NCBI GenBank assembly: GCA_002794785.1
Contig: NBBA01000013.1
Location: forward strand, 124,001 to 188,000
DNA length: 64,000 nt
Direction of reading: 5' to 3'
Source of the DNA: Coniferiporia sulphurascens
Lineage: Eukaryota; Basidiomycota; Agaricomycetes; Hymenochaetales; Hymenochaetaceae
Position 1 is the first letter of the stretch. Every line of letters starts with the position of its first letter. The position numbers and the translations under genes were made by a program. The notes under the pieces were generated by a model that was given only the letters and a program-made list of their open reading frames with translations, was not told the origin of the DNA and did no database searches. Of the stretch, positions 24,158 to 35,200 are shown piece after piece.

Positions 24158-27100
24158 TCAACTTCTGCCTCGAGCCGTTCTGAACCCGACAGCAGCAAGT
24201 TCGGTTACACGGTGTTCATAATCACGGTCCTCCTGCTTCTGCAACTCGAGGCTCCGTGCTTCCATCTTGTCCTCCGCCACCTGACCCAATTGGGTTGCTG
24301 CCAACTGCCCCTGCAGATAAAGTAACGTCCCAAGCTTTTGCTCCCTGTCCCCGCGAGTATGGGCATTTACAGGTACCTGGAAAGAAAGGACGGTGAGGAT
24401 GCTGTCGTGCACAGCTGTGAACTTCTCGAAGTTGATCAAGGATTCATCGCCAATGACGATCCGACGCGAGAGTCGCTCGTATACGCTCTGCAAATCCTTA
24501 AGGTGAACGGCTATGGAAGATGATCCTTCAGCTTTCACTCTTCCCCGGCTATCTTACAGCGACTCACCTAGCCAGGGTAGACACGCAGCTTTCTTTGGAT
24601 CAGGAAGAGCTCCTCTATATGCACGATGGTTGTGGCCTATTTCGAGCAAGGCGGACAGCTGCTTCTGCACTTCCCGCATTTGCTTGTCGAGACACCCTCT
24701 AGTCAGCTTGAGGCGTGTAACCGTCTGTGAGTCAATACCGGCAAGAAGAGCAGACATAGACGAGTAGTTATGCAGCTTGCGACACTCCTGAATAATGTAT
24801 CACAATCAGTAGCGTTAATGTGGATCAAAGCGGTAAGTCTCACAGCAGCAGTATTGACGAAAAATCGTAAGGTATCTCCACGATTTTCCATCCTGTCAGA
24901 TTTAATAACTGATTTCTTCACCCAATTAACAATCTTGTTGTTGGTGGCTCGTGCTTCCGCCACCAAGTTCGCCTCAGCGGCACCAGACGGACCATCCTTG
25001 CACTGTAGATAGGAGATACAATCGGTAGCGGTGATGGCCTTGTACTTGGCGCCCTCCAACTCAGAAAGAGCCAACGCAAGGTCCAAGGGCGATATATCAG
25101 AGGTTCTTACGGACTTCTTCGTTTCTGAGCGAGAAAGTGTAGGAGAAATCACCCGCGGAGCGGCGCTTGCAGCCAACTAGTTCTCTTAATAAACTTCGGT
25201 CACATCCGAAAAATATCGAAAAACGTACAAGATCTTCTACCAAATCGGTTAAATCCCGTGCAGTTTTGAGAAGAAGGACGGGTTCTGTTATTTCTTGCAA
25301 AAATGCGTGGAGATCGAAAAGGACCGCGCGTTCGATAGCTTTAGCATAGTGGCCTTTGAGCAACTGATTTAGTATATTAAGCGTCCTGTGAGCGTAATTA
25401 GTGGAGTATGCCTTTCGGACCAGTTATTCGCTTACATGAACCGAGTCCCGGCTCTATCCCTCGCGTGCATACTTTGATCCGAGTTTGCAAGAACAAACTG
25501 ACGCATTAGGAGTCTGAGGATATCCCGTGTAGAAGCGAACAGCCTATGCGTGGTCAGGAACACCTCTCGAAACTCTTGATCCCTCGTGTAGCCTATGGGG
25601 AAAATTTAGATCATATATTTACCTAAACTAATACACGGCTTACCACCCTCAGTATCCTTGAGGAGACGATTAACAAGCCCGAATAGAGATCCACTACCAC
25701 AACCCATATTAGCACAAACTCGAAGCAAGATGCCAGACCGAATGCTCACGCCTTTACCGAGCCATTCCTGTTGTATTTTATCGAGTTACTCGAGCAATCC
25801 AGGTCAGAAAAATCCGACAGAGAACTTCTTGGAGGTAATGAGTCCGAAAGAGATGATGTCCGGCCATGGTGCGGTGGCGAGTCAATGGAGCTTGAAATCA
25901 CAGAGGAGGAAGACCCTCCTGAATGCTCTCCCTCATTACGCTCTTCGTTCAATGCAGAACGTGGGGTGTACAGCAGTCCAGCACTGCGTGGGGTGCAAGC
26001 ATATTCGGATATAGAGAGCTTGCGCAACGATTGATCAATTGGACCAGAAAAAGAAGAGGATGCTGCAGAAACATCGCCGTCACTGCCTTCCACGTTCACT
26101 ATAAGTGGCGATTTACGCGGGTCGTCTGCCGAGAGTTGGAGTGACTCGAATAAAGAGGGGCGTCGTGGTGGCGAGAACCCCTGCCGAATACTCGTGTGCA
26201 ATTGGTCATCGAGAGCCTCATAGCTAAGTGAGTTGTACGTGTGTGCCGATCGCACCGTCTCTCCAGAGCCAGGGCCAGGTTGATTTTGTGAGGACGCGTA
26301 GGACGCCTGGTCGATAATGAGGCCTAGGGACCCTCCCGTATCGGGCGTTGGCCCTAATGAACTGTAGGCATTCTGTCCAGGTCTGGAAGACACAGGGATT
26401 ATATGCTTCGGAACCGATGATGGTAGTTGGACTGGCACAGTTTGGCTCCTATTATATTTCGACGGATCGTCAAAGGTACTCGCCTTTGGAGACGTGGAAG
26501 GAAGGCCTGAGAGAGTCTGCCTAGAGATCAAGGAAGGGTCACTTGCTACGATGGGCTCGAATCCACTAGATTGGGGGGATGAGTTTTCTCGCAAGTGAGG
26601 AATGCGCTCTGCGGTAGGGGAGAGCTCATTAGATATTAATCTCGGTGATTCTGACAATGACTTGTCTAAAAGAAACATTAGTCATGCACGACACAAACTT
26701 CATACATGACCTACTGAGGATAGGCGTCGATAAAAGTACACCCGACGATAATGAACGTAGAACGCGTTTAAGGGTAGCCATCGGAGGACGTTCTTGTGGC
26801 TCCCAGTTCCAACAACGAAGAAGCCAAGACCACAGCTGATCATCCAAACCACGCGCCACCACCACTTCATCGGTAGGTCGCTCGGGTAGCCGACGCTCGA
26901 CAAGGTCCGCTATTACATTTGCGTCTCGCGGTCGATAGTAATACGGCTTTTTCCCGGTCATGATTTCGAGACAAAGCATTCCGTAGCTCCAGACATCCGT
27001 CGTGGGAGAGACGCACACTTCTCCACCATAATCCTCCGGCTTGACGAGTTCTCTGGCCTGCCATCTTATGGGACTATCGCCGTGGGTTGATGAAGACATA

Positions 27101-28774
27101 TCAGGTGCGACCTTATTGAGGTTGAGTTAAAGGTTGAGAAGTAGAAGCAGGAAACACGCACCTGCTCAATGACCTTTGACAGTCCAAAATCTGATACGCA
27201 GGCTTTCCCATCATCCCCAATTAGAATGTTCGCAGCGCGCAGGTCACCATGCACTACATTCCGCATATGGAGGTATTCCATACCTGACGCTACGTCTCTG
27301 AGAATAGCCAGCCGATTTATCACGTCTTCCCTTGAATTGATAAAGTCGAATGCACTTCCGTTCTCCATCCACGGACTGACAGAGTAGATATGGTCATCAA
27401 AGTAGACAATGCCATAAAGACGGGAGATGTGTGGATGTTGAAGGTCACGCCAAATCTCAACCTCTTTGTGGAACCGCTGCGTAAGAGACATGATATCAAC
27501 AAGGCAAACTACATGTAGGACGGTCGCGAGCAACTTACCTTGCGAGCTTTCGCTGTATGGTTTATTGCACGAGCAAACTTTAGAGCAACCTAAGGAGTAT
27601 GAGGAATAGGCAAGATCTAGCAATATATTATTGCTCTTACCTTTTCCTCTCCGAGCCAAAGGCCTAGTGGGATTTTTAGCATGGAAACCAAAGGTGCGTC
27701 AAAGTGAATTTACACACCTGTATAGACATCGTTGTAAGCCCCAAATGCAACTGCATGCTTCGATACTATCTCCACCTGACCCGTCACTTGTTAGAAAGAA
27801 TGTCAGTATAAGCACTCATAACGTAAGGAAAGGTTGCATACAGTCAATCATGGGCGGTAGGAATTGAGTCTGGCGGTGGATCGCATACAGACCTTGTTGC
27901 AGGTCGCGTTGCTGGTCAGGCTGTGCAGTTTGCAGTTGTAGTTCCTTAAAAAACATTGGTGAGTCAGTTATTTGCACTGGAAATGGAAGAAAGGGAAAGC
28001 TGCGGCATACCTCCTGTATAGTCTGCATGATGTTTTGTACAGCATTCGGCTCGCCAGCGTTGAGGACATCGCGCAGCCCATCGACGCTCCGCAATATGCT
28101 CTGAAGAATTTCCCGATTTTCCGTGACGTCGCGCTCATGGATGAGTTGAAGTTCGTGCTGCCCTCGGTGCAATTCCGCAGACGAAGCTATCTACAAGGAC
28201 GTCGGGTCAAAGTCAGGTAAATTAATCGGGTCGGCAGTGCGTACATTGAATTGTTGCGCGCAAAGGTCAATCTCCCGGTAGAGCTGTTCAAGTCCAGACT
28301 TGATATCTCCCTGATTCACGAAGCTCTTGACGCGACTCATGGCAGCCCAGTTCGCCGCCTTCTTATGAGCACGCTCAATGATACTATGACCATATGAGAG
28401 AATCACCCAGGCGAAGAGTTTAGTCGGCTCACCAAGTAACCTCATCTGCGGCGGCCATGACCTGTGTACCTTCCAGACCTTTGCACTTCTCACGGAAGGC
28501 AAGTAAAAGCCTGATGCACCGGTCGCTGAGATCCTGGCATTGTGTCTGAGGGATGGGATTGAGAATAAGAAGAGGAAGCTCGACTAAGAGATATACCCTG
28601 TATATTTTCACGTTCTGTACGGCTTGTGCAAGATCGATTGCTAAGCAGATACGTGAGCTGGGTCGGACGAGTAGTGGGGACACATCGCCACAACATACCC
28701 GCGGAGATGGCAATGTCCGCGCCCGGCACGTTGAGGACATCGCCAGCTATACCGACGAGCGCTTTGAGGCTCAT
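24158..28774 (-). CDS. MLKL/HeLo-like bundle - protein kinase - RasGEF fusion protein
   Basis: Eighteen exons (minus order): 28774-28699, 28640-28597, 28545-28433, 28383-28245, 28190-28011, 27944-27842, 27786-27718, 27663-27641, 27589-27539, 27476-27162, 27111-26742, 26665-25750, 25693-25644, 25592-25436, 25385-25229, 25176-24844, 24787-24568, 24510-24158; all phases close; about 1,222 aa. Residues 1-180 form a helical region (SDRCIRLLLAFREKCKGLEG, ANWAAMSRVKSFVNQGDIKS) resembling the MLKL N-terminal/HeLo-like bundle. Kinase 220-490: loop VAFGAYNDVYTG, VALK (Lys253), HGDLRAANIL (Asp344, Asn349), DFG (362-364). A Ser/Pro-rich linker (495-800) follows, then RasGEF_N (SLFGLVNRLLKD) and the RasGEF core (SPLDLALALSELEG, MSALLAGIDSQTVTRLKLTR, CLPWLAVHLKDL). 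Likely a cytosolic signalling hub coupling a kinase to Ras activation. A 66-nt GT-AG segment (24311-24376) is in frame and could be exon or intron. Domain calls are by eye. Confidence 0.88.
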
Positions 28775-29209
28775 TGTAGGTGCGCCGACGCTGTCGGTCG
28801 GGGTAAGAAAGGGGCATGAACAAGACGAGTCTGACGGTATATAACGATCGCGCCGAGCGCTATCTAGGCACAGGCGCCTTGCGAAGGCGGTACAAACAAG
28901 CTATTTCCCGCACTCGCGAACAGCGACAAATGACTGCCGACTTTCACCTTCACGTAGGAAAACAAGAAATCTTACGGCACAGGATTCGAAGCCCCACAAA
29001 CCGACTGGCAAACGATGGCTTAGAATTCTGATGCTGGCGGAATCGAGACTCAGGACCGGAGTCAAATAACGTTCGCGGCTCGCAGGCACTGTAATTTTTC
29101 ATCTTCGCTCTATCTATGATCTTCCCCCTTCCCCCTCGCTGCGAATCGAAGGCTTAAGCTTGGTCGCAAAAATACAAATCAGAAGAAAAAAGAGCAAAAG
29201 TTAGGATTT
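28775..29209. other. Intergenic, kinase-RasGEF gene to tRNA-Leu
   Basis: Promoter side of the kinase-RasGEF gene. No other gene seen. Confidence 0.5.
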
Positions 29210-29291
29210 GAAGACGGTGGGGTTCGAACCCACGCGGCATTACTACCATCAGGACTTAAATCTGACTCCTTAACCACTCGGACACGTCTTC
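29210..29291 (-). tRNA. tRNA-Leu, anticodon UAA
   Basis: 82 nt without CCA. The minus strand folds as a class II tRNA: 7-bp acceptor stem (GAAGACG with CGTCTTC), D ar­m starting TCCGAGTGG, anticodon loop TTTAAGT giving anticodon TAA, a variable arm of tRNA-Leu type, and a T arm GTGGG-TTCGAAC-CCCAC. The anticodon stem has one A-C mismatch next to the loop. No intron. Leucine is supported by the anticodon and the long variable arm. Confidence 0.93.
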
Positions 29292-29649
29292 GATAACATC
29301 GATGGATGCACGTTGGACTTGTATAAGTCAGTACTAAGTCCCGAGGAAGATCTCCTGGGGAGGATCGGAGGAGAAAGAATAAGCGAGAGGCGCCCCCCGA
29401 ATAGTGACAAATGGATTGCCTAATAACTTGTACCGAGTGTTTTTGCTCACGTCTTACGTGTTAAATGTCCAGAATAGGAGCATCGCTTGTGGGTTGCCAC
29501 ATCCCTTCCCTGCCGGCTAATCCTGTACTATTCAGCCTTACTGTAACTTCGAAAGACAAACCGTTGGGCGAAATTTGCTCGAGGCGGAAGAACGGGAGTC
29601 ACACATCTGTCATGGAAGTCACATAAGTCACAAGTTCCCCATGGACTGA

Positions 29650-29667
29650 AGTTACATAAATGTAACT
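29650..29667. repeat. Perfect inverted repeat, 8-2-8
   Basis: AGTTACAT, two A residues, ATGTAACT. Could be a palindromic protein-binding site; no function known. Confidence 0.6.
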
Positions 29668-30086
29668 TTACTCAGTTGCTTTGGCTTTCAGCCAGTTCCT
29701 CCACTTTTTTCACCAAGCTGACCAGAAGCCACGAACAAATCTTGAACTTGAAGTACGATAAGTGGCCACAAAATGTTACTAAGCACGATTGTAACGACGT
29801 GACACGGCTTGAAGCCGAAGCCATAGTTGCCGAACGCTTCCGTACGCCCCGAGTACGTCGGCCTTGAAAATTTGGCAGGGCGGAGCTGAATACGGAATAT
29901 AGTAATCCATGCAGGGGTCTCCTTGGTCGGGAGAGATTCAGCTTGGCATTTCTTTCCTCTACTTAATCATAATATTCTCCACCAACCTAGATGGACTCGC
30001 TCTTCCGTTTCGTGCGCTGCTTGTTCATAGGTATCTGCGCTGATCCCGAGTCCGGTACCGCATCAATATCCATGTCTGGTATTAGG

Positions 30087-30110
30087 CTACGCCGCAGGCC
30101 GACGGCGTAG
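30087..30110. repeat. Perfect inverted repeat, 8-8-8, GC-rich
   Basis: CTACGCCG, 8-nt spacer, CGGCGTAG. The CGG-type half sites around a spacer resemble the sites bound by fungal Zn2Cys6 regulators, which is only suggestive. It is about 790 nt upstream of the transporter start. Confidence 0.55.
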
Positions 30111-30897
30111 GAAGGATGCTTTCTCTCCTTTACGGCACACCTCACCGCTCCCTCAAGCTGGGATGAGTCAACTAGTCAGTATCTGCTGCTGTTGGTAAGG
30201 CCTTGCGGGCGACGGGCAGGATGGAAATCTGCCGGAATATGTTGAAAGTGCACAGGAAATTCTCCTGTTCAGGCCTCGCGGGTATTTTACCATAGCGGCC
30301 TGCGGTGACTGGGAGGATCAGCTCGCTTCTGTTTGATGCCATCCCTCCACATGTATGGGTAATCCTACTCGGATTGGCCAGTGAGCGCTGATATCGATAG
30401 AACCTGCAGAATTTCTTGTCAGGATTTACGTGCATTTCTGCGACCCGAGTGCGAGCGATAACTACTCGGAGGATAATTTTCTAGCTCCCTGCGTTTATCG
30501 TCGGAAAAGCTGTTGGGATTCTTACCAGTCGTCGATCTCACAGCATTGCGATGGCATTCCCAAACGTCTACTCAGGGCTGTCAGCGGCTGCCGAGTTTCG
30601 TGTAACTCGTGCATCAGTATGCCCCGTTTACTCCTTCCTAGGCAATCGAAAGCCTAAACACCCTGGCCCAGCATGTCGTGTTTGGACTCTGGAGAGTTTC
30701 ACGCTGCGAGAGGGAATTCGGCTGACTCGCGTTACCGGCCTCCGGGCCCCGGCTTTGTTATTCCCGGAACACGGCCGGCGAGTGCTTCTCCTTCCTCTTA
30801 ATTTTAGTATTTTCAGGCTGTCAGCAGCATATACAAATACCCTGAATGTAAAAGTTCTCTCATTCCGTAAATACCCCTTTCCCGTTCCTCTTCTTCC

Positions 30898-33256
30898 ATG
30901 GACATTGATGATATCGTCGAGCTGCAGTCAAAGGAGCCCAAGAGACGCAGCCAGAGGTCGTCTATTCTTGCTGTCTCCCTGCGAGTCGACCTTGATCCTT
31001 TCTCTGAATCATCCATTCATGTCGCCTCGGAACATGAGGATGGCGAGCAGCAGCAGGTCGTAGCGTTGTACCGTGGTGACGGAACCAGGGAGTCCCCGTA
31101 CGTGGTCGACTGGGATCCCAACGATCCCGAAAATCCCTACAATTGGTCAAAGTCGAGAAAATGGCCTTTAACCCTCTTGGTGTGCTCCTTAAATGCATGT
31201 CTATTGCTAATAGTGGCTCACAGTTTTATTATAGCTGGCAGCGGGTACATTCTGTGTTTCATTTTCGAGTAGTTCCTACAGCGGTGGAATATCCTTCACA
31301 GTCGAGGATCTTCACATTTCTCAAGAGGTAGCTGTCCTTGGCATTTCGTTATATGTCCTTGGTTTTGCTCTCGGGTACGTTCCGGAAATTTGTTGTCACC
31401 AAATTGTTGCATTAAATTCTATCCTCAGACCGCTCCTTTTCGCTCCTTTAAGCGAGGTGAGTGAAAGTGACGACATGCCGCGATTAACCGCTAACTAATG
31501 GCGACTGAGTCAGATGTACGGAAGGGTAAGCCTCATCAAAGCGCCCAACAGTGCATTCCGGGATTGATGTGATTGTGTTTCAGCGGTTGATATTTATGTG
31601 CACCTACGGGCCGTTTACCCTCCTACATATGGGAGGTGCACTGGCCCAGAATGTTACTACACTGCTCGTTACCCGACTTCTCGGAGGAATCGTTGGTTCA
31701 TCACGTATGTCAAAAATCCTGCGTCGGGCGTATGCAAACATACTGACATAGTTTAGCGCTTACTAATGCTGGGGGTACCATTTCTGACATTTGGATCGCC
31801 CGCGAACGTGGCATGGCTGTTGCCCTGTACTCCACAGCGCCCTTCTTAGGTCCAGGTAGGCTTAATCGGTCGTGCGGGGTGTATCGGTTTCATGCTTACT
31901 TGTTTAATTCCAGTCATCGGTCCTATAATTGGTGGTTTCGTCTCGGAGAATAAAAATCTTGGGTGGCGCTTTAATTTCTGGATAATGATGATCTTCTCCG
32001 GCATTGTTTTTATTTTGGGTGTTCTTTTCATGCCTGAAACGGTAGGTCGTCAAATCCTTTTTCTTCCGATAATAATGGACCCAGGCACTAAATGAGCTAC
32101 TGTTCACCAGTATGCACCGGTACTTCTCCGCCGACGCGCCCGCCGCATGCGGCATGCGTCCGAGGGAAAAAAGATTTATGTCTCAAAGTTCGACCTGACT
32201 CGATCGCGGTCGCTGATAAGCACCCTCAAAACTAATATGAGTCGGCCTTTCGGTATGTTCCTTTGATCCTTATGCTACATCGATTATGCATTGTTATTTA
32301 CTCATATGAACACTTCACATAGTATTTTTATTCATGGAGCCCATAGTCACATTCCTTGCGATGTACGTGGGGATAGCGTACGCTATTCTGTATGCTCTCT
32401 TCGGGGCGTATCCGATTGTATTCCAAGAGCATCGTGGCTTCACCCCGGGGCAAGGTGGTCTCGCGTTTCTCGGTGTTGGGCTTGGTATCATTATTGGTAC
32501 TGCCCTTACACCCGTACAAACCCGAATATATTGGAGGGCGATGGAAAGGAGTCCGACCGGAAAAGCACCTCCTGAAGCGTGAGTTGTTCTCGACCAGAAA
32601 CGTACTTCCTGCCTATAGATTCTTACAATTTTTTTTCAGACGCCTGTATAGCGCGATGGCTGGTGCCGTTTTGCTTCCAGTCGGCTTATTCTGGTTTGCA
32701 TGGTACGTGACTCATTGTATTCTTCTGTTTATGATACTGAAGGTCGGATCATACTATTAGGACGGCTGACCCTCCTGTTTCGTATTTCTCGCCTATTTTT
32801 GCCGGCGCACCATTTGGACTGGGTATCGCAACGATCATGCAATCGCTTACTGCATACATGATGGATTCCTATTCAATTTATGCAGCGAGTGCCATTGCCG
32901 CGACGGTCGTGATGCGGTCGTTGTTGGCGTGCGCCTTCCCTTTGTTCAGCCCTTTCATGTTCGCAAAATTAGGCGACAGTTGGGCGATGAGTGTGTTCGG
33001 ATTTTGCAGTGTCGCATGTATGCCAATGCCAGTTTTGTTCTTAGTGATTGATTTTCTCAAAATATTGATGATCGAACAATACTGACTCACATTATTACCT
33101 CTAATTCATTTTCAGAAATATGGGCCGAAAATACGTGCAAAATCGAAGTATGCAGTCAAGGATGAGGAAAGGGCGCCAACCCCAATCAACATAACACTAG
33201 AGGCCTCCCGTTCCGAAGGAAAACTTGGGGTCAAAGATGCCCGACAGATTGTTTGA
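30898..33256 (+). CDS. MFS transporter, DHA1 (Tpo1/Flr1-like) family
   Basis: Predicted plasma-membrane proton antiporter for polyamines or drugs. Exons: 30898-31179, 31235-31374, 31429-31456, 31514-31525, 31584-31704, 31757-31855, 31914-32041, 32111-32252, 32323-32578, 32640-32702, 32761-33043, 33116-33256; 564 aa, in the normal range. Seen: cytosolic N-terminus ending in the family tag [14 protein letters not shown]; about 12 hydrophobic segments; motif A spread over three exons (LSE-MYGR-R), with MYGR encoded by a 12-nt exon; [11 protein letters not shown] and [18 protein letters not shown] after segment 5, typical of this family; [12 protein letters not shown] before the central loop; C-terminal [12 protein letters not shown]. 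The substrate cannot be predicted. Confidence 0.92.
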
Positions 33257-33692
33257 TTAGATTATTCGGACACTAGATAGAAGTGTGCACTGGCGACCTT
33301 GTAATTTATCTCCGCATGAGCGGGTATCATTACAGGAATTACTTCTAACTTTTAAATCATCTCCGCATGAGCAGGTATCATTAATATTGCAATAATTATT
33401 TCCTACTTTGCACCAGTACTGTGTTGCTGCCAAGTAAGTACTAGCCAGCAAATAATATGTTCGGCTTATGTAAAAGACGGATGTCTACGACTAAAGTATT
33501 CGCGAACACCAGACTCTGGCCTTTTCAGAGTCCCTCCTCAGACTCTTCCGGGGCTCCCTTTTCATAAATCTTTCACCAACTTGTCTTCTCCGAAGGGAGG
33601 GACATCCACACACTCTTTTCTACTTGATCCAATTCTTCCGGTTGGGTCAAAACCATCACCAAAAATTCTCGGTATTTACTGCGTTTAAGACG
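33257..33692. other. Intergenic, MFS transporter to Ser-rich protein
   Basis: Contains a 25-nt direct repeat pair (33308-33332 and 33359-33383). No gene seen. Confidence 0.5.
33308..33383. repeat. Direct repeat, two 25-nt copies
   Basis: Copies at 33308-33332 and 33359-33383 share 24 of 25 positions (core ATCTCCGCATGAGC, end GGTATCATTA), 51 nt apart start to start. They lie in the 3' flank of the transporter gene, just after its stop codon. Confidence 0.75.
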
Positions 33693-34910
33693 ATGTCAGC
33701 GACGACGGAGTGTTCTCCGGATGCAGGAACTCAGGAGAGTCCCGCGGCAGCGAGTGTCGCGCTGCCCAACGTATTCGTTACCCCTCCAGAAGAGGAGCTC
33801 AACATGCCACCGTGGTGTTGTTTTGACGCGGTCAAAGACGCGCAGCCGGGTGCTCTCGCGTACGAAGACCAGTTGAACGCAGAACTTGACTACAGCGCCC
33901 ACGCCGGAGACGATACCTTTGACGAGGATGGCGAAGAGGTTACATCCACAACCGTTGCAGACAGAGAGGAACGGGAAGATGTGTTTGTCATGCACAGCTT
34001 GGTGGCGGAGGCGGAGAATCTCAGGGAGAAGCTGAGATCGCTCGACCTTTCTGTTTGCAACCGACCAACGTCTACCCCTGTAACTGATGGGGAAAACACT
34101 AATGGTTCAGAGGCGGTCTCTGCTAGTTCTACACCGCCTATCGAGCCAGGTCTACCGAAGGCGTCTCGGAACAAGTCGTTCTTCTCATTCAAGTCGATAC
34201 GTCGCAAAAAATCTCGCAAAGATATTGATTCCTCTGTTGAATCCGGCTCAGTCTACAACACCGAGACAGCACGGCCATCAGCGGAGAACGATAATAATTT
34301 TGAAATAGTGCAACGTCCAGGGTCGCCCGCCGCTGATTTAGAGTTTCTGGCCTCACAAAACACTTCGCGCAAACCGGGTTTCTTTACTCGCCGATTCAAA
34401 CTACCAACAATGAAGACATCAGGAAACGGAACTGGGCTGGGCTTAAAGGCGGAACATTCCATGGACATACACCGCTCTTGCGAGACGCTAGTCTCACCGC
34501 GGTTATCCCAGGACCCAGCTCATACTGTGAAACGTCGCTTCTCGTTCTTCGACATTCCTCGGAGCCGGTTCTCGACATCGTCGCAGTCTACCATCCCCAC
34601 CGTTCCTAGCATCGTCCTCAATGCAAATATGTCGAGTTCGTCGCTGGCGACGTCATCAGTGCCGCCCACACCTGAAGGCGACGGTTCCGTATTCGCATCA
34701 CTCCCGAATACACTTATTGAAGGGCCCAGCAAAGACCACCCGCCGGAACATCCCCCTTCATCTTTAATGTCAGAAATGGACATCTCTATTGAAAACTTGG
34801 CTGCATCATTGTCGCTACCATCGTCGTACAGTGGCGCAGCGGATATATCGTTTTCATTGGACCCGCTTCATTTCGAATCGCTGCAATTCAACTCGGACGA
34901 CTTTCCATAA
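33693..34910 (+). CDS. Ser/Pro-rich protein of unknown function, single exon
   Basis: Not recognised. 405 aa in one uninterrupted frame, unlike its intron-rich neighbours. An in-frame upstream ATG at 33624 exists, but 33693 is preferred because the residues between look like untranslated leader. Composition: acidic N-terminal half, with PPWCCFDAVKD and a run of Asp/Glu near residues 70-85; a short helical segment (LVAEAENLREKLRSLDLSV); a basic patch NKSFFSFKSIRRKKSRKD; then Ser/Thr/Pro-rich, probably disordered sequence with many potential phosphorylation sites; and an acidic end ending NSDDFP. No membrane segment or signal peptide. Possibly a regulatory or scaffold protein; no function is assigned. 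Confidence 0.75.
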   Translation: MSATTECSPDAGTQESPAAASVALPNVFVTPPEEELNMPPWCCFDAVKDAQPGALAYEDQLNAELDYSAHAGDDTFDEDGEEVTSTTVADREEREDVFVMHSLVAEAENLREKLRSLDLSVCNRPTSTPVTDGENTNGSEAVSASSTPPIEPGLPKASRNKSFFSFKSIRRKKSRKDIDSSVESGSVYNTETARPSAENDNNFEIVQRPGSPAADLEFLASQNTSRKPGFFTRRFKLPTMKTSGNGTGLGLKAEHSMDIHRSCETLVSPRLSQDPAHTVKRRFSFFDIPRSRFSTSSQSTIPTVPSIVLNANMSSSSLATSSVPPTPEGDGSVFASLPNTLIEGPSKDHPPEHPPSSLMSEMDISIENLAASLSLPSSYSGAADISFSLDPLHFESLQFNSDDFP

Positions 34911-35095
34911 GTATACCCGTATTTCGTAAGATACCAACCAGTATATTCTGTTACATTCGTGATCGCACGCCAACTTGAAAATGTTGAATTGCTTATATTA
35001 ACATTTGACATCCCATTCCCCTCATTGTGCGTCCATCTGAAATAGTTGGAGGATCCATATCCTTTTATTGGACTGTAGATCGGCAGACATGCTAG

Positions 35096-35122
35096 TCAGT
35101 ATATATATATAAGTATATACAT
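35096..35122. repeat. TA microsatellite
   Basis: Short (TA)n run in the AT-rich convergent spacer between the Ser-rich gene (+) and the glucosidase I gene (-). Confidence 0.6.
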
Positions 35123-35200
35123 AGGGCTGCGCAATTAATTGCTGCATAATAGTCTCTGACGAACGGAACGGAAGCACTCTGAACTTTTTCGACGTGCTGT

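Larger units (their letters stand above)
29292..30897. other. Intergenic, tRNA-Leu to MFS transporter, 1.6 kb
   Basis: No gene supported. Two perfect short inverted repeats lie here (29650-29667 and 30087-30110), listed separately. The right end is the transporter promoter. Confidence 0.5.

Noticed and set aside
29292..29420. Possible second RNA gene next to tRNA-Leu
   Set aside because: No cloverleaf, box C/D or other RNA signature could be drawn.
30551..31063. 170-codon plus-strand frame overlapping the start of the MFS gene
   Set aside because: Its 3' half is the transporter exon read in another frame, and the 5' half has no recognisable protein features.
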